Part shown: piece by piece, positions 36,377-50,100 of the stretch
Position numbering within the stretch: the stretch's first letter is position 1
Layout of the letters: each line of letters starts with the position of its first letter
Assembly: GCF_040529065.1 (NCBI RefSeq)
Contig: NZ_CP132343.1
Span: 186,001-250,000, forward strand
Direction: 5' to 3'
Origin: Xanthomonas sacchari
Lineage (GTDB): Bacteria > Pseudomonadota > Gammaproteobacteria > Xanthomonadales > Xanthomonadaceae
Length of the DNA: 64,000 bases
Translations under genes and position numbers: made by a program
The notes under the pieces: model-generated
The model's input: the letters and a program-made list of their open reading frames with translations, nothing else
The model's database searches: none
What the model was told of the DNA's origin: nothing

Positions 36377-38083
36377 GTGGATCGCTGGAGAAAAGGAGCT
36401 TCTCGCATTGTGCTGGCTGCGTGCCTGCTTGCCGGCGTGCCGATGGCGCAGGCGCAGGAACCGCCGAGCACGCTCGATCGCCAGGAACAGCTGCGCCAGG
36501 CCGAGCAGGTGCAGCGGCAGCAGGAGCAGGATCGGCAGGCGCCGTTCGTGGGCCCGCGCGAGGCCGAAGCGCCGGCGGACATGCGCAGCACCAGCCTGCC
36601 GACCGAAGCCTTGTGCTTCCCGATTCAGCGCGTCCGCCTCAACAGCGGCGGCCCCGACGCGGCGCGATTTTCCTGGCTGTGGCAGTCGCTGCGTCGCTAC
36701 GAGGGCCGCTGCATCGGCACGGCCGGCATCGACCTGATCCGCCGCCGCGCGCTGGACCAACTGGTCGCGCGCGGCTTCGTCACCACCCGCATCGGCGTGC
36801 CGGCGCAGGACCTGTCCCGCGGTGAGCTGCGCTTCGAACTGCTGCCCGGGCGCCTGCGCCAGGTGCGCGTGCAGTCGGCGGACGGCCGTGTGTTCTGGCG
36901 CGGTGCGCTGCCGCTGCGGCCGGGCGACGTGCTCGACCTGCGCGCGATCGAGCAGGGCGTGGAGCAGTTCAAGCGGGTGCCGTCGCAGGACGCCAAGATC
37001 GATATCGCGCCGGGCGAGCAGCCGGGCGAGTCGGACCTGCTGATCACCGTGCAGCGCAGCAAGCGCTGGCGCGCGGTGTTCAACGCCGACGATTCGGGCG
37101 TGCAGGCGACCGGCCGCTACCAGGGCGGCGTCGATTTCGCCCTGGATGCGCCGCTGGGCATCAACGACCTGCTTTCGATCGGCTACAACCACGACCTGGT
37201 GGACGACGGTGCCGCGCGCGGCACCCGCGGCAACAGCCTGTCCTACAGCGTGCCCTGGGGCTGGTGGACCTTCTCGCTGTCGCTGTCGTCGTATCGCTAC
37301 CACCAGCAGGTGGAGGGTTTCCGCCAGAGCTTTCAGTCCAGTGGCAGCTCCGACAGCGCGCAACTGGATCTGCAGCGGGTGATCCACCGCACCGGCACCA
37401 GCAAGACTACGCTGGGCATGGTGGTGGCCAAGCGGGCGGCACGCAGCTACCTGGACGGCGTGGAGATCGGCATCCAGCGCCGCCACACCACCAGCGCCGA
37501 GCTGTATCTCAGCCATCGCCATTACCTGGGCAAGCTGCAGCTGGATACGCGCCTGGGCCACCGCCGCGGCACGCCGTGGTTCGACGGGCAGTGGACCGGC
37601 TACGACCCGGCGGTGGGCTTCCCCGGCTACCGCTACGGCGTCACCACCCTCGATGTCAGCGCCGGCCTGCCGTTCGCGCTGGGTCCGGTGGCGATGAGCT
37701 GGGACAGCAGCCTGCATGCGCAGACGTCCTCGCAACTGCTGCTGGGTTCGGAATTCATCACCCTGGGCGGGCGCTACAGCGTGCGCGGCTTCGACGGCGA
37801 ACACACCCTCGGCGCCGAGCGCGGCGCGTACTGGCGCAACAGCCTCAACCTGCCGGTGCAGCGCCTGGGCATCACCCCGTACCTGGGCGTGGATGCCGGC
37901 CGCATCGCCGGGCCCAGCGCCGCCGGTCTGGCCGGGCGCAGCCTGGTCGGCGGCTTCGTCGGCGTGCGCGGCGCGTACGGCGGGCTCAGTTGGGATGGCT
38001 TCGCCGGCTGGGACCTGCACGCGCCGCGCGACTTCCACAGCGCGCAGCCGGCCTACGGCGTGCGCCTGATCTACCAGTTCTGA
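36377..38083 (+). CDS. cdiB: CdiB/ShlB-family outer-membrane transporter (two-partner secretion)
   Basis: A 568-residue Omp85-family pore that exports the CdiA protein encoded downstream. A signal peptide (ending MAQAQ) is followed by a Gln-rich helix, POTRA domains (PTEALCFPIQRVRLNSGG, ARGFVTTRIGVPAQDL, LLPGRLRQVRV) and a beta-barrel ending in the terminal Phe of YGVRLIYQF. The conserved barrel/loop 6 segment RYSVRGFDGEHTLGAERGAY is present. GTG 36377 is chosen for the AGGGGA ribosome site and signal peptide. It lies 74 bp before cdiA. Confidence 0.92.
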   Translation: MDRWRKGASRIVLAACLLAGVPMAQAQEPPSTLDRQEQLRQAEQVQRQQEQDRQAPFVGPREAEAPADMRSTSLPTEALCFPIQRVRLNSGGPDAARFSWLWQSLRRYEGRCIGTAGIDLIRRRALDQLVARGFVTTRIGVPAQDLSRGELRFELLPGRLRQVRVQSADGRVFWRGALPLRPGDVLDLRAIEQGVEQFKRVPSQDAKIDIAPGEQPGESDLLITVQRSKRWRAVFNADDSGVQATGRYQGGVDFALDAPLGINDLLSIGYNHDLVDDGAARGTRGNSLSYSVPWGWWTFSLSLSSYRYHQQVEGFRQSFQSSGSSDSAQLDLQRVIHRTGTSKTTLGMVVAKRAARSYLDGVEIGIQRRHTTSAELYLSHRHYLGKLQLDTRLGHRRGTPWFDGQWTGYDPAVGFPGYRYGVTTLDVSAGLPFALGPVAMSWDSSLHAQTSSQLLLGSEFITLGGRYSVRGFDGEHTLGAERGAYWRNSLNLPVQRLGITPYLGVDAGRIAGPSAAGLAGRSLVGGFVGVRGAYGGLSWDGFAGWDLHAPRDFHSAQPAYGVRLIYQF

Positions 38084-38157
38084 CACGTCCCTGCCGCCGG
38101 CCGGCGGCAGGCAACGCGATGGGTTTTGCCGCGGTGCGCGGCACGAGAGAGACGACG

Positions 38158-41100
38158 ATGCACATGGACCGTACCGACGACCGCCGCCACCGCCTGCTCG
38201 AGCCGCTCAAGCGCGGCTTGGCCGCGCTGCTGTGCTGCACCGTCACCTGGACCTCGCTGCCGCTGTACGCGCAGGTCGCGCCGGTCGCCAATCCGGACGG
38301 ACGCCAGCCCAGCCAGCAGGCCGCCGCCAACGGCGTGCCGGTGGTCGACATCGTCGCCCCCAACGCGCGCGGCGTCTCGCACAACCGCTATTCGCGCTTC
38401 GACGTCGGCAGCAACGGGCTGATCCTCAACAACAGCGCGCAGATCTCCAAGACCGAACTGGGCGGCTACATCGCCGGCAACGACAACCTGAAGAACAGCG
38501 GCGCGGCCACGCTGATCCTCAACGAAGTCACCTCCACCACCAGCCGCCTGCAGGGCTATACCGAAATCGCCGGCGCCAAGGCGCAACTGGTGATCGCCAA
38601 CCCCAACGGCATCGTCTGCGACGGCTGCGGCTTCCTCAACACCTCGCGCGTCACCCTGGCCACCGGCACGCCGCTGCTCGGCGCCGACGGCGCCTTGAAC
38701 GGCTTCTCCATCACCGGCGGTGCGCTGAGCATCGGCAGCAACGGCCTGGACGCCTATAACGTCGACCGCCTGGATCTGCTGTCGCGGCAGTTGAGCGTGA
38801 ACGGCTCGGTGTGGGCCAAGGACCTGCTGGCCAGCGCCGGTGCGCAGCGCATCGGCTACGACGGCATGCTGCTGGAGGTGCTGCCCGGCAGCGACGGCGC
38901 CCCGCCGGCGATCGGCATCGACGTGGCGTACCTGGGCGGCATGTACGCCGACCGCATTCGCCTGATCGCCACCGAGGCCGGCGTGGGCGTGGTCAGCCGC
39001 GGCACCCTGTCCGCGCAGAGCGGCAGCCTGCAGATCGACAGCGCCGGCCAGCTCAGCCTGGCCGGTACCGCGGTGGCCCGCGACGACGTCGACCTGCGCG
39101 CGGCCGGCGCGCTGAGCCAGCAAGGCGTGCTCGGCTCGCAGCAGGCCGGCGTGCACCTGCGCGCCGCGCAACTGGCGCTGAGCGGCGACACCATCGCCCA
39201 CGGCCTGCTCGACGCCGCCGCCAGCGGCGCGTTGGCGCACAGCGGGCGCAGCAGCGCCGGCGCCATCAGCTTGTTCAGTTCGGAGCTGGATGCCGGCGGC
39301 AGCCTCTACAGCGGCGGCGATCTGACGCTGAGTGCCAACGGCGAGTTGCGCAGCAGCGGCAGCGCCTACGCCGGTGGCGCAGCGCAGCTGCAGGCCGGAG
39401 CGGCCTGGCTGCAGCAAGGCGGCACCGTGCAGAGCGCCGGCAGCCTGGCGGTGCAGGCGGCGCGGATCGACGCCGCCGGCGTACTCGACGCCGGCGCGGG
39501 CCTGCGCCTGCGCAGCGACGCCGACATGCGCCTGTCCGGCCTCGCGCAATCCTGGCAGGACGCCAGCGTGCAGGCCGGCGGGCGCCTGGACACGCTCGGC
39601 CAGCTCAGCACCGGCGGGCGCCTGGACCTGGGCGCGGCGGCGATCGGCAACGCGGCCGGTGCGGTGGTCTCGGCCGGCGGCGACATCGCGCTGGCGACGC
39701 CGGGTGCGCTCGACAACGCCGGCACCCTGTACGCCGGCCGCGACCTGCGCATCGACGCGGCCAGCGTCGGCAACACCGGCGGCAGCTACGCCGGCCGCAA
39801 CGCCACGCTCGCCAGCACCGCGGCGCTGAGCAACAGCGGCAGCCTGGTGGCCGGCGCGGCGTTGCGCGTGGACGCGGCGCAACTGCGCAGCAGCGGCGAA
39901 CTCGGCAGCCAGGGTGGCGACGTCGCCCTGCGCAGCCGCGGCGACCTGGCCCTGGCCGGGCAGGTGGCGGCCAAGGGCACGCTGACCGCGCAGGCCGGCG
40001 GCGCGTTGCTGCAATCGGGCACCCTGGGCGCAGGCAGCGCGCAACTGCAGGCGGCCGGTGACGCCACGTTGGACGGTGTGGTCCGCACCGATGGCGATCT
40101 GCAGTTGAGCGCCGATGGCCAGTTGCGCAGCAGCGCCACCCTGGCGGCCGGCGGCAACGCCACGCTGCATGCGCAGGGCGCGTTGCTGCAGAGCGGGCAG
40201 GTGCAGAGCGGCGGCGCACTGGCGCTGGACGGCGCCAGCATCGCCCAGGCCGGCGTGCTCGATGCCGGCACGACCCTGGCGCTGCGCAGCGCCGGCGACC
40301 TGTCGCTGGCCGGCACCGTGCAATCGCGTGGCGACCTCGCGCTGAGCAGCGCCGGGGCGCTGCAGAACCAGGCCCAGGTCGTGGCCGGCGGCGCGCTCAG
40401 CGCCAACGCGAGCAGCGTCAGCAACGCCGCTGGCGCCAGCCTTTCGGCCCTGGGCGATGCCAGCCTGAGCAGTGCGACCGTGCTGTCCAACGACGGCCAC
40501 CTGTACGCCGCTGGCGCGCTCGGCCTGCGCGCCGGCAGTCTCGCGCAGACCGGCTCGGCCAATGCCGGCGCGACGCTGACGCTGACCGTCGATGGCGCCG
40601 TCGCCAACCAGGGCGATCTTGTCGGCGGCGGCGACGTGCAGATCGACGCCGGCAGTCTGGCCAGCAGCGGCCAGCTCGGCAGCCAGCACGGCCAGGTCGT
40701 GCTGAACAGCCGCGGCGACGTGCAGCTCGACGGCGTGGTCGTTGCCGCCGGCGCATTGAACGCGCAGGCGCTGGGCGATCTGCAGCAGCGCGGCAGCCTG
40801 CGCGCGGCCGGCGTGCAGCTTGCTGCCGCAGGCGACCTGGGTGTGGCCGGCACCCTGCAGAGCACCGACACCCTGCAACTGCAGGCGCAACGTGCGCTGC
40901 GCGTGGACGGCCAGGCCAGCGCGAGCGGCGCGGTCGGCGTCAACGCCGCCAGCGTCGCGCTGGGGAACGGCGCCATCCTGCAGAGCGCGACCGCCCTGCA
41001 GGTGGACACCGCGGCCCTGGACAGCCAGGGCACGCTGGACGCGGGCACCGATCTGCGCCTGCACAGCGCGGGCGACATGCACCTGGCCGGCCTCGCCCAG

Positions 41101-44100
41101 GCCGGGCGCGACGTCGCGGTGCTGGCCGACGGCGCCCTCGACAACCAGGCCAAGGTGTTCGCCGGGCGCGCGCTGCAGCTCACCGCCGCCAGCGCCAGCA
41201 ACCAGGCGCAAGGCCAGTGGCTCGCGCAGACGACGCTCGACGCCAGCGTGCAGGGCAACTTCGACAACGCCGGTCTGGTACAGGCCGGCCAGGCCGCGAC
41301 CTTGAACGTGGGCAGCCTGCAACAGAGTGGCCGCACCTATGCCGGCGGTACGTTGACCGTGCAGGCGGCCACCGCACTGACCAACAGCGGTGACTTGATC
41401 GGCAAGCACGATGTGGCGATCACCGCCGGCAGCGTGGCCAGCAGCGGCCAGCTCGGCAGCCAGGATGGACAGCTCGGCGTCGTCAGCGCCGGCGATCTGC
41501 AAGTGACCGGCACCCAGATCGCCGGCACCGCGCTGCGCCTGCAGGCGGCGGGCGATCTGCTGCACGCCGGCACCAGCAAGGCGCAATCCGTGCAGCTGGA
41601 GGCGGGGCGCGATTTGAGCATGGCCGGCACGGTGCAAAGTGCGTCGACCCTGCAGGCGCAGGCGCAACGCGCGCTGCAGCTGGACGGGCAGGCGCTGGCC
41701 GGCGGCAGCATGCAGCTGCGCGGCGCCAGCGTCGGCACCGGCAGCGCCGCCGTGCTGCAGAGCACCGCGGATATCGCCGTGGACGGCGGCAGCATCGACA
41801 GCCAGGGTGCGCTCGACGCCGGCAGCGATCTGACCCTGCACAGCCAGGACGCGTTGCGCCTGGCCGGTATCGCCCAGGGTGGCAACGACGTGCTCCTGAC
41901 CGCCGCCGGTGCGTTCGATAACAGCGCCCGCATAGTGGCCGGGCGCGATCTGCAGGTGCAGGCGGCCAGCGCGGTCAACCGCACCGCCGGCACGCTGGCC
42001 GCAGGTCGCGGACTGGATCTGCACGTCGATGGATTGCTCGACAACGCCGGCCTGCTGCGCGGCGAGCAGGCGCTGACGCTGCAGGCCGGCAGCCTGCAGC
42101 ACAGCGGCACGCTGTCCACCGGGCAGGCGCTGACGCTGCGCAGCAGCGGCGCGATGGACAACCGCGGCAACGTGATCGCCGGTGGCGACCTGCTGGTGGA
42201 CGTGGGCAGCCTCAGCAACAGCGGCCAGCTCGGCAGCCAGAACGGACAGGTCACGCTCACCAGCCAGGGCGACCTGCAGCTTGGCGGCAGCGTGATCGCC
42301 GCGCAGGCATTGAACGCCACAGCGCTGGGCGACCTGCGCCTGGACGGGGTGGCCAAGGCACGCACGATCGCCCTGAGCGGACGCGATGTCGGCGTTGCCG
42401 GTGGGTTGCAGAGCGCGACCAACGCGACGCTGCAGGCGCAGCGCGCGCTGCGTATCGACGGCCAGGCACTGACCAGCGGCGATCTGCAACTGCAGGGCGC
42501 CAGCGTCGCCACCGGCAACGCGGCGGTGCTGCAGAGCACGGCCGGTGCGATCACCCTGCAAGGCGGCAGCCTCGACAGCCGCGGCACGCTCGACGCCGCC
42601 ACCGATCTGGCCCTGCGCAGCGATGGCGCCCTGGCCGTGGCCGGCGTCGCCCAGGCCGGGCGCGACGTCGCGCTCACCGCAGGCACCCAGCTGACCAATG
42701 CCGCGCAGGTGCTGGCCGGCCGCGACCTCAGCGTCGCTGCCGCCGGCATCGCCAATGCCCAAGGCGGCAGCCTCGCCGCGAAGGGCGCGCTGGCCCTGAC
42801 CACCGCCGGCACCCTCGCCAACGCCGGCACCTTGCAGTCCGGCCATGCCATGACCCTGCAGGTCGGCGATCTGCAGCACAGCGGCCAGGCCTACGCTGGC
42901 GACACGCTGAGCCTGCACGCCAGCGGCGCCATCGACAGCCAGGGCGAACTGATCGCCAAGCGCGACCTGCAGCTCGACGCCGCACGCATCGCCAGCACCG
43001 GCCAGCTCGGCAGCCAGAGCGGCCAGGTGGCGCTGACCAGCCAGGGCGACCTGACGTTGGGCGGCACCGTTGCCGCCGCCACCGGACTCAGCGCGCAGGC
43101 GCAGGGCGATCTGCTGCAGACCGGCACGCTCAGCGCACAGGCGCTGGACCTGCGCGCCGGCCGCGACCTGACCCTGGGCGGCCAGCTCGCCACCGCGCAA
43201 GGACTGCAGGCGCAGGCGCAGCGCGACCTGCAAGTGAACGGCAGCCTCAGCGCCGGCCAGGACGCTACCCTGCAAGCCGGTGGCACCCTGCGCAGCGGCA
43301 GCCAGAGCGTGCTGCACAGCGCCGGCGCGCTGCAGTTGAACGGCGCGGCCATCGACAGCCAGGGCACCGTCGATGCCGGCACCACGCTGGCGATGACCAG
43401 CACGGGCGCTCTCGCCCTCGGCGGCTTGGTGCAGGCTGCCTCCACCGTCGACCTGCAGGCGACTGGCGCGTTCAACAACGCCGCCCAGGTCGTCACCGGC
43501 ACCGACCTGAGCGTCACTGCCGCCAGCGTCACCAACAGCAGCAGCGGCCTGCTCGCCGCCCTGGGCAACGGCACCTTCACCGTGAGCGGCCTGCTCAGCA
43601 ACGCCGGCGCGCTGCGTGCGCGCCAGCGCCTGCAACTGGACGTCGGTTCGCTGCAGCAGACCGGGCGCAGCTACGGCGTGCAGCGCCTGGCGCTGACCGC
43701 CAATGGCGCGGTCGACAACCGCGGCGACCTGATCGCCGGCAGCGCCCTGCGCGTGCAGGCAGCCAGCGTCGCCAGCAGCGGCCAGCTCGGCAGCGAAACC
43801 GGCGACGTGGCCCTGGTCAGCCAGGGCGATCTGAACCTGGGCGGCACCCTGGCCTCGGCCGGCGCGTTCAGCGCACAGGCCGGCGGCGCACTCAACCAGA
43901 GCGGCGCCTTGAGCGCGGCGACCACGCTGCAACTGCAATCGCACGGCGATCTGACCATGGCCGGTACCCTCAACGCCAACCAGGTCCTGCTCGGCAGCGA
44001 CGCCAGCGTGCTCCAGAACGGCACCGTCAGCGGTGCGGACGTCGCGCTGCAGGGCCAGCGCATCGACAACGCCGGGCAGACCCTGTCCAGCGGCAATCTG

Positions 44101-47100
44101 CGCCTGAGCGGCGGCAACGTCGCCATCGGCGGTGTGGCCGCGGCGGGCGTACGCGCCGATGGCAGCCTCGGCAACAGCGGCGCGCTGACCCTGCATGCCG
44201 ATGGCACGCTCAGCGCCAGCGGCCGCCTGATCGCCGCCGGCAACCTCGCCGCCGATGCCGCGCAACTCGCGCTGGCCGGCAGCACCGCCCGCGTCGGCGG
44301 CGATGTCGCGCTGACCGCAAGCGGCGACGTGGATCACCGCGGCGCCGACCTGCTCGCCGGCGGCCTGCTCACCGTGCGCGCCGGTGGCGCGCTGGACAAC
44401 AGCGCGCTCAACGGCGTCGGCGGCACGCTGCAGGCCGCGGGCCTGGACCTGGGCGCGGCGACGCTGCGCAATGGCAGCGGCAGCCTGGTGCAGAGCGGCA
44501 GCGGCACCACCCGCATCGCCGTCACCGGCGCGTTCGACAACGTCAGCGGCCGCCTGGTCAGCGACGGCAGCGACCTGCAACTGGGCGCGGCGTCGATCAA
44601 CAACGCGCAAGGGCGCATCGAACACGCCGGTAGCGGCACGCTCACGGTCAGCAGCAGCGGCGCTCTCGGCAATGCCGGCGGGCGCATCCTCACCCAGGGC
44701 CAGCTGCAGCTCAGCACCGGCAACTCGCTCGACAACCAGGGCGGCGCCATTGCCGCCGCTGGCGATGCCAGCGTCACCGTGGCCGGCCTGGGCAACATCG
44801 GCGGCAGCGTGTCCGCACGCGGCTTGAATGTGCAACTGGGTAGCGGTGCGCTCGACAACCGTAGCGGCGGCGTACTGCAGGCCGCTGGCGGCAGCTTGGT
44901 GCTGCGCGCCGACAGCCTCGACAACCGCGGTGGCACGCTCCAAGCGGTGAGCGTCAACGGTGTCGGCGGCGACCTGCGCGCCGATCTGGCGCATGCGCTG
45001 ACCAACGATGGCGGCTTGCTCGGCGCCAGCACCGATCTGACGCTCGGCGCGGAGAACATCAGCAACAGCGCCGGCACCCTGCAGGCCGGGCGCGACCTGG
45101 CGTTGACCGCGCGCGGCCAGCTCGACAACCACCAGAGCGGCCGCATCGGCGCCGCGCGTGATCTCAGCGTCGCGGTCACCGGCGCGCTGCTCAACAGCGG
45201 CGGCCAGCTCGACAGCGGCAACGTCATGACCCTGTCCGGCGGCCGCATCGACAACAGCCAGGGCAGCATCGTCAACAACGGCGGCGGCCTGACCCGGCTC
45301 ACCACCGGCGGCGAGTTGCGCAACGTCGGCGGCAGCCTGGGCGGGCGCGGCAGCGTGGTGCTCGACGCCGCCAGCATCGCCAACGGCAGTGGGCAACTGG
45401 TGGCCGGCGGCGACCTGGTCGCCAATACCAATGCGCTCGACAACCAGGGCGGCAGCGTCTACGCCGGCGGCAGCATGCTGTTGCAGCGGAGCGGCGCCAC
45501 GCTCGACAACCGCAACGGCAAGATCAAGGCCGAACAGGCGGTGCGCCTGAGCCTGCAGAGCCTGAGCAACAGCGGCGGCCAGATCGGCGCCGGCAGCAGC
45601 GCCGGCGGCGCGGGCGACGTGGTCATCGACACCGTCGGCTTCGACGGCGGCGGCAGCATCCTCGGCCAGAACCTGCTCGACCTGACCATCCGCAGCGATT
45701 ACACCCATCGCGCCGGTGCCGACATCACCAGCAACGGCGACTTCCGCCTGGCCGTGGGCGGCAACTTCGTCAACGCCTCGACGCTGCAGGCCGGGCGCAG
45801 CCTGGGCATCAACGCCAGCAACATCAGCAATCTCGCCGGCGCCAGCATGCGCTCGGGCAACGTGCAGGTGAACACCGGCGGCAGCGTCACCAATGCCGGC
45901 GACCTCTCCGCCAGCGGCAACCTGCAGGTCACGGCCGGGTCGGTGTCCAACACCGGCAGCGTGGTCGGCGGCAACGTGCTGGTGGACACCGGCACCCTGG
46001 TCAACGGCGCCGACCTGGGCGGCGCTACCGACAACGCCGCCTATGGCAGTGCGCTGATCGGCGCCACCAGCGGCATGACCCTGCTGGTGCGCGAGCAACT
46101 GGTCAACCGCGATGCGAAGATCTTCAGCCTCGGCAACATCGCCATCGGCGCCGCGCGCGACGGCAACGGCACCGTCACCGCGCGCACCGGCACGCTGGAC
46201 AACGTCTCCGGCAGCATCGAGGCCGATGGCAGCATCCTGATCGCGGCCAATCAGATCAACAATCGGCGGCGGGTGCTCAATACCAAGACCGGCCCGCTGT
46301 CCGACGCGGACAAGGCGGCAGCCAATGCGGCGATGCCGAGCGAGCTGATCGAAGCGCGCAGCATCAAGATGCCGGCCAACACGTCGGCGCGCGTCCCGTA
46401 CCAGGGCAAGCAGCCGGGCGTCTACCGCGAGTATTCGGTGGAGCAGCGCGAGAGCCTGCTCGCTGCCAGCGCGGAGGGTCGCATCGTGGCAGGCGGCAAT
46501 ATCGCCCTGTCCGGCAGCGTGACCAACAACGTGTCGACCATCGCTGCTGCGGGTGCGCTGATGGTCAACCAGCGCGGTGTCGGCGGCATGGCCGACGGCA
46601 TGATCACGGGCGGCGAGTCCGTGGCGAACCAGGCGCTTGCACTGAAGCAGGTGGTGAAACAATCCGACGTGGAGTACGTCGTCACCGGTGTGGTCGACGA
46701 CTGTGCGCAGACCGCCAACGGCAAGCGGATGGTGTGCTACTACGACGCCGAAGAGAAGCCGATTTCGTCGACCACGGTCGACTCCAGCTACACAGCCCTC
46801 GCCGCCAACATGACCGGCGGACAGGGCGTGTCAATCAGCGGCGCCACCATCAGCAACGGCGCGGTCGGCAGCGACGGCCGCAGCATCGGCGGCGCGTCCT
46901 TCAACGCCACCCAGGGCGGGGCGCTGAACCGGTACGGCACGATGAGCGCCGACGGCGCCGGCGGTATCGCCGTGCAGGCGCAGACCGCTGCGTCGCCGAC
47001 CAAGGCCAACGTCGGCAACCACATCGCCACCGCCAGCCTGGGTGCCATCCGCATCGACGACGGCCAGGCCACCCTGGCCGATGGCAGCAGCGTCAATGCC

Positions 47101-50100
47101 TCCCAGGTCCAGGCCAGCGGCGTGCAGGCCCAGCTCGGCGGCGCCGGCAGCGGCAGCCGCAGCCAGGTCCAGGCCGGCACCGCGCAGGCGGTGCTGACCG
47201 CCGGCAGTGTGCCCACCCAGTACCAGCAGATCGACCCCGGCACCGGCCAGGTGCCGCAGGTGGTCGGCGGCGTCGGCGCGCCGCTGGGCAACATCGTGCT
47301 GCCGATGGGCGGGCTGTACCGCCTGGTCGGCAGCAACGGCGCCAGCGTCAACACGCTGGGTCGCGCCGCCAACGGCCTGAGCGGGGTCAAGGCCAACACC
47401 AGCGCCCCCGGCCGCCGCTACCTGATCGAGACCGATCCGCGCTTCGTCGACTACAACAATTTCATCAGCAGCGATTACCTGCTCGACAAGCTCGGCGTGG
47501 ATCCGCAGTGGACCCAGACCCGCCTGGGCGATGGCTTCTACGAACAGCGACTGGTGCTGGACCAGATCACCCAGCTCACCGGCCGCCGCTACCTGGGCAA
47601 CTACGCCGACGGCGTGGCCCAGTACCGCGCGCTGCTCGACGGCGGTGTCGCCGAGGCCGGCACCCTGCACCTGAGCGTGGGCGTGGCGCTGACCGCCGAT
47701 CAGGTCGCCGCGCTGACCCACGACATCGTGTGGATGGTCGAACAGGAGTACCAGGGCCAGAAGGTGCTGGTGCCGGTGGTGTACCTGTCGTCGAAGACCG
47801 CGCTGACCCTGCGCAGCGACGGCGCGCTGCTGGCCAGCGACAACGGCGACGTCTCGCTCAACGCCACGGCCGGCCTGAGCAACACCGGCACCATCAGCGG
47901 CGCCAACGTCAGCGCCACCGTCGGCAACCTGCTCAACCAGGGCCGCATCGTGTCCAGCGGCACCGTGGCGCTGCAGGCCAATCAGGACCTGCTCAACCTC
48001 GGCGGCCAGATCGCCGGCCGCGACGTGCTGCTCAGCGCCGGTCGCGACCTCACCAGCACCACCCGCGACGCCCTCGCCGGCGGCGATCTGCGTTCGGGCA
48101 TCACTGCCGGCAACAACCTGCTGCTGCAGGCCGGCCGCGACCTCAGCCTCACCGGCACCACCGTACAGGCCGGCAACAGCGCCGCACTGCTGGCGGGCAA
48201 CAACCTCACGCTGCAGCCGACCGCGCTGCGCGATGAGTCCGGTCTGACCCGCGGCGGCGATGGCACCCGCCTGACCGTCGGCAACAACCTGTCCCTGCAG
48301 GCCGGCAACGACCTGCAACTGCACGGCGTGGCGATCGCCGCCGGTGGCGACGCCGCCCTGCAGGCCGGCCACGACCTGTCGCTGACCCCGGTCACCGACG
48401 CCAACGGCAAGGCCACGGTGCGCACCAGCATCGCCACCGGCGGCAGCCTGCAATTGGCCGCCGGCAACGACCTCACCATCCGCCAGGCGCAAGTAAAGGC
48501 GGGCGGCGACCTGATCGCCGCAGCCGGGCATGACCTCGACGTGACCTCGGTGCTCGGCGACAGCCGCACCGTCACCGACCAGAGCCGCCAGGGCAAGACC
48601 AGGGTCGTCACCATCACGACCACCCAGGACATCGACCAGCAGACGCTCACCGCCGGCGGCAACCTGGTGCTCAGCGCCGGCCACGACGTCAACCTGACCG
48701 CCGCCAAGCTCGACGCCGGCAATGGCCTGGCCGTGGTCGCCGGCAACGACCTCAACAGCACCACGCTGACCACGGTCGACAGCAGCACCACCCTGGAGAC
48801 GCGCAAGCGCTTCAAGCAGACCACCAGCACCCGCGACGAGACCGTCCACGGCAGCGAGTTCACCGCCGGCGGCGACATCGCCCTGCAGTCCGGCCACGAC
48901 GTGAACCTGACCGCGGCCAAGGCGTTTACCGAAGCCGGTGCGCTGGCGGTGTCCGCCGGCAACGACGTCAATCTGCTCGCCGAGCAGGAGCAGCACGACG
49001 CCGTCCAGGACATCCAGAAGAAGAAAAAGGGCTTCCTGTCCAGCAAGACCACCACCACGCACGACGAGTGGCACGACAGCACCGCGGTGGCAACCACGCT
49101 CAGTGGCGACACCGTGCAGATCGCGGCCGGCCACGACCTGCTCTCGCAAGGCGCGCAGGTCGCCGGCACGGGCAATGTGGTGGTGGCTGCGGGCAACGAT
49201 CTGACGCTGGAGACGGCGCAGAACACGCATAGCGAGGAGCACGAGAAGAAAACGAAGAAGTCAGGCATGTTCGGCAGCGGCGGCATCGGCGTGACTTTCG
49301 GCACGCAGAAGATTCAGAACAATGCCGACACCGCCGACATTACGCATGCCGGCAGCACGGTCGGCAGCGTGGAGGGCGACGTCACGCTGGTCGCGGGCAA
49401 TCGCTATGCACAGACCGGTAGCGACGTGCTGGCCAATGCCGGCGACATCACGGTGAAGGCCAAGGACATCGCCATCACCGAGGTCCACGACACCACCGAT
49501 GCCGAGCAGCGCAGCAAGTTCAGCCAAGGCGGCCTGTCGATCACGCTTAGCTCTGCGGCGCTGAGCCTGGCCCAGTCCGCTTACGACACGGCCAAGGCTG
49601 GCTCCAAAGTCAGTGGCGATGCGCGCATGCAGGCGCTGGCGGCGGGGTCCGCGGCCTACAGCGCCTATGGCGCCGCCAGCTCGCTGAGTCAGACCGGAAG
49701 CGCACTGGCCAGCGGCAGTGCCGCAAGCGCTGCGCAAGGGGCAAACATCAGCATTGCCGTGACGGTGGGTGGCAGCAAGAGCGAGAGCAAGAGCACCCAG
49801 TCGGCGGACCAGGCCAAGGGCTCCAAGCTACAGGCCGGCGGCGACGTCAATCTGATCGCTACTGGCGGCGGCGATGCGAGCAACCTGCTGGTACGCGGCA
49901 GCGACGTTACCGCTGGCCACGACCTGCTGCTGGCCGCCGATCACGATGTCACCATCGAGGCGGCGAAGAACACGGCCGAACAGCACAGCACCAGCAAGAG
50001 TAGCAGCGCTGCGGTCGGCGTTGCGATCACCTATGGCGCTGATGGGTTCGCGGCAGGCGTGACGTTGAGCGCCAGTGGGGCGCGTGGCAAGGCCAATGGC

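Noticed and set aside
39126-44560. Regular repeats that might be a CRISPR or satellite array
   Set aside because: The period is about 777 bp, in whole codons, and lies within one open frame encoding beta-helix rungs.
38071-46662. A very long open frame antisense to cdiA (over 2,800 codons)
   Set aside because: It mirrors the repetitive GC-rich codons of cdiA, has His/Gln/Ala-rich nonsense composition, and no start signal or domain. The sense strand encodes clear TPS and haemagglutinin features.
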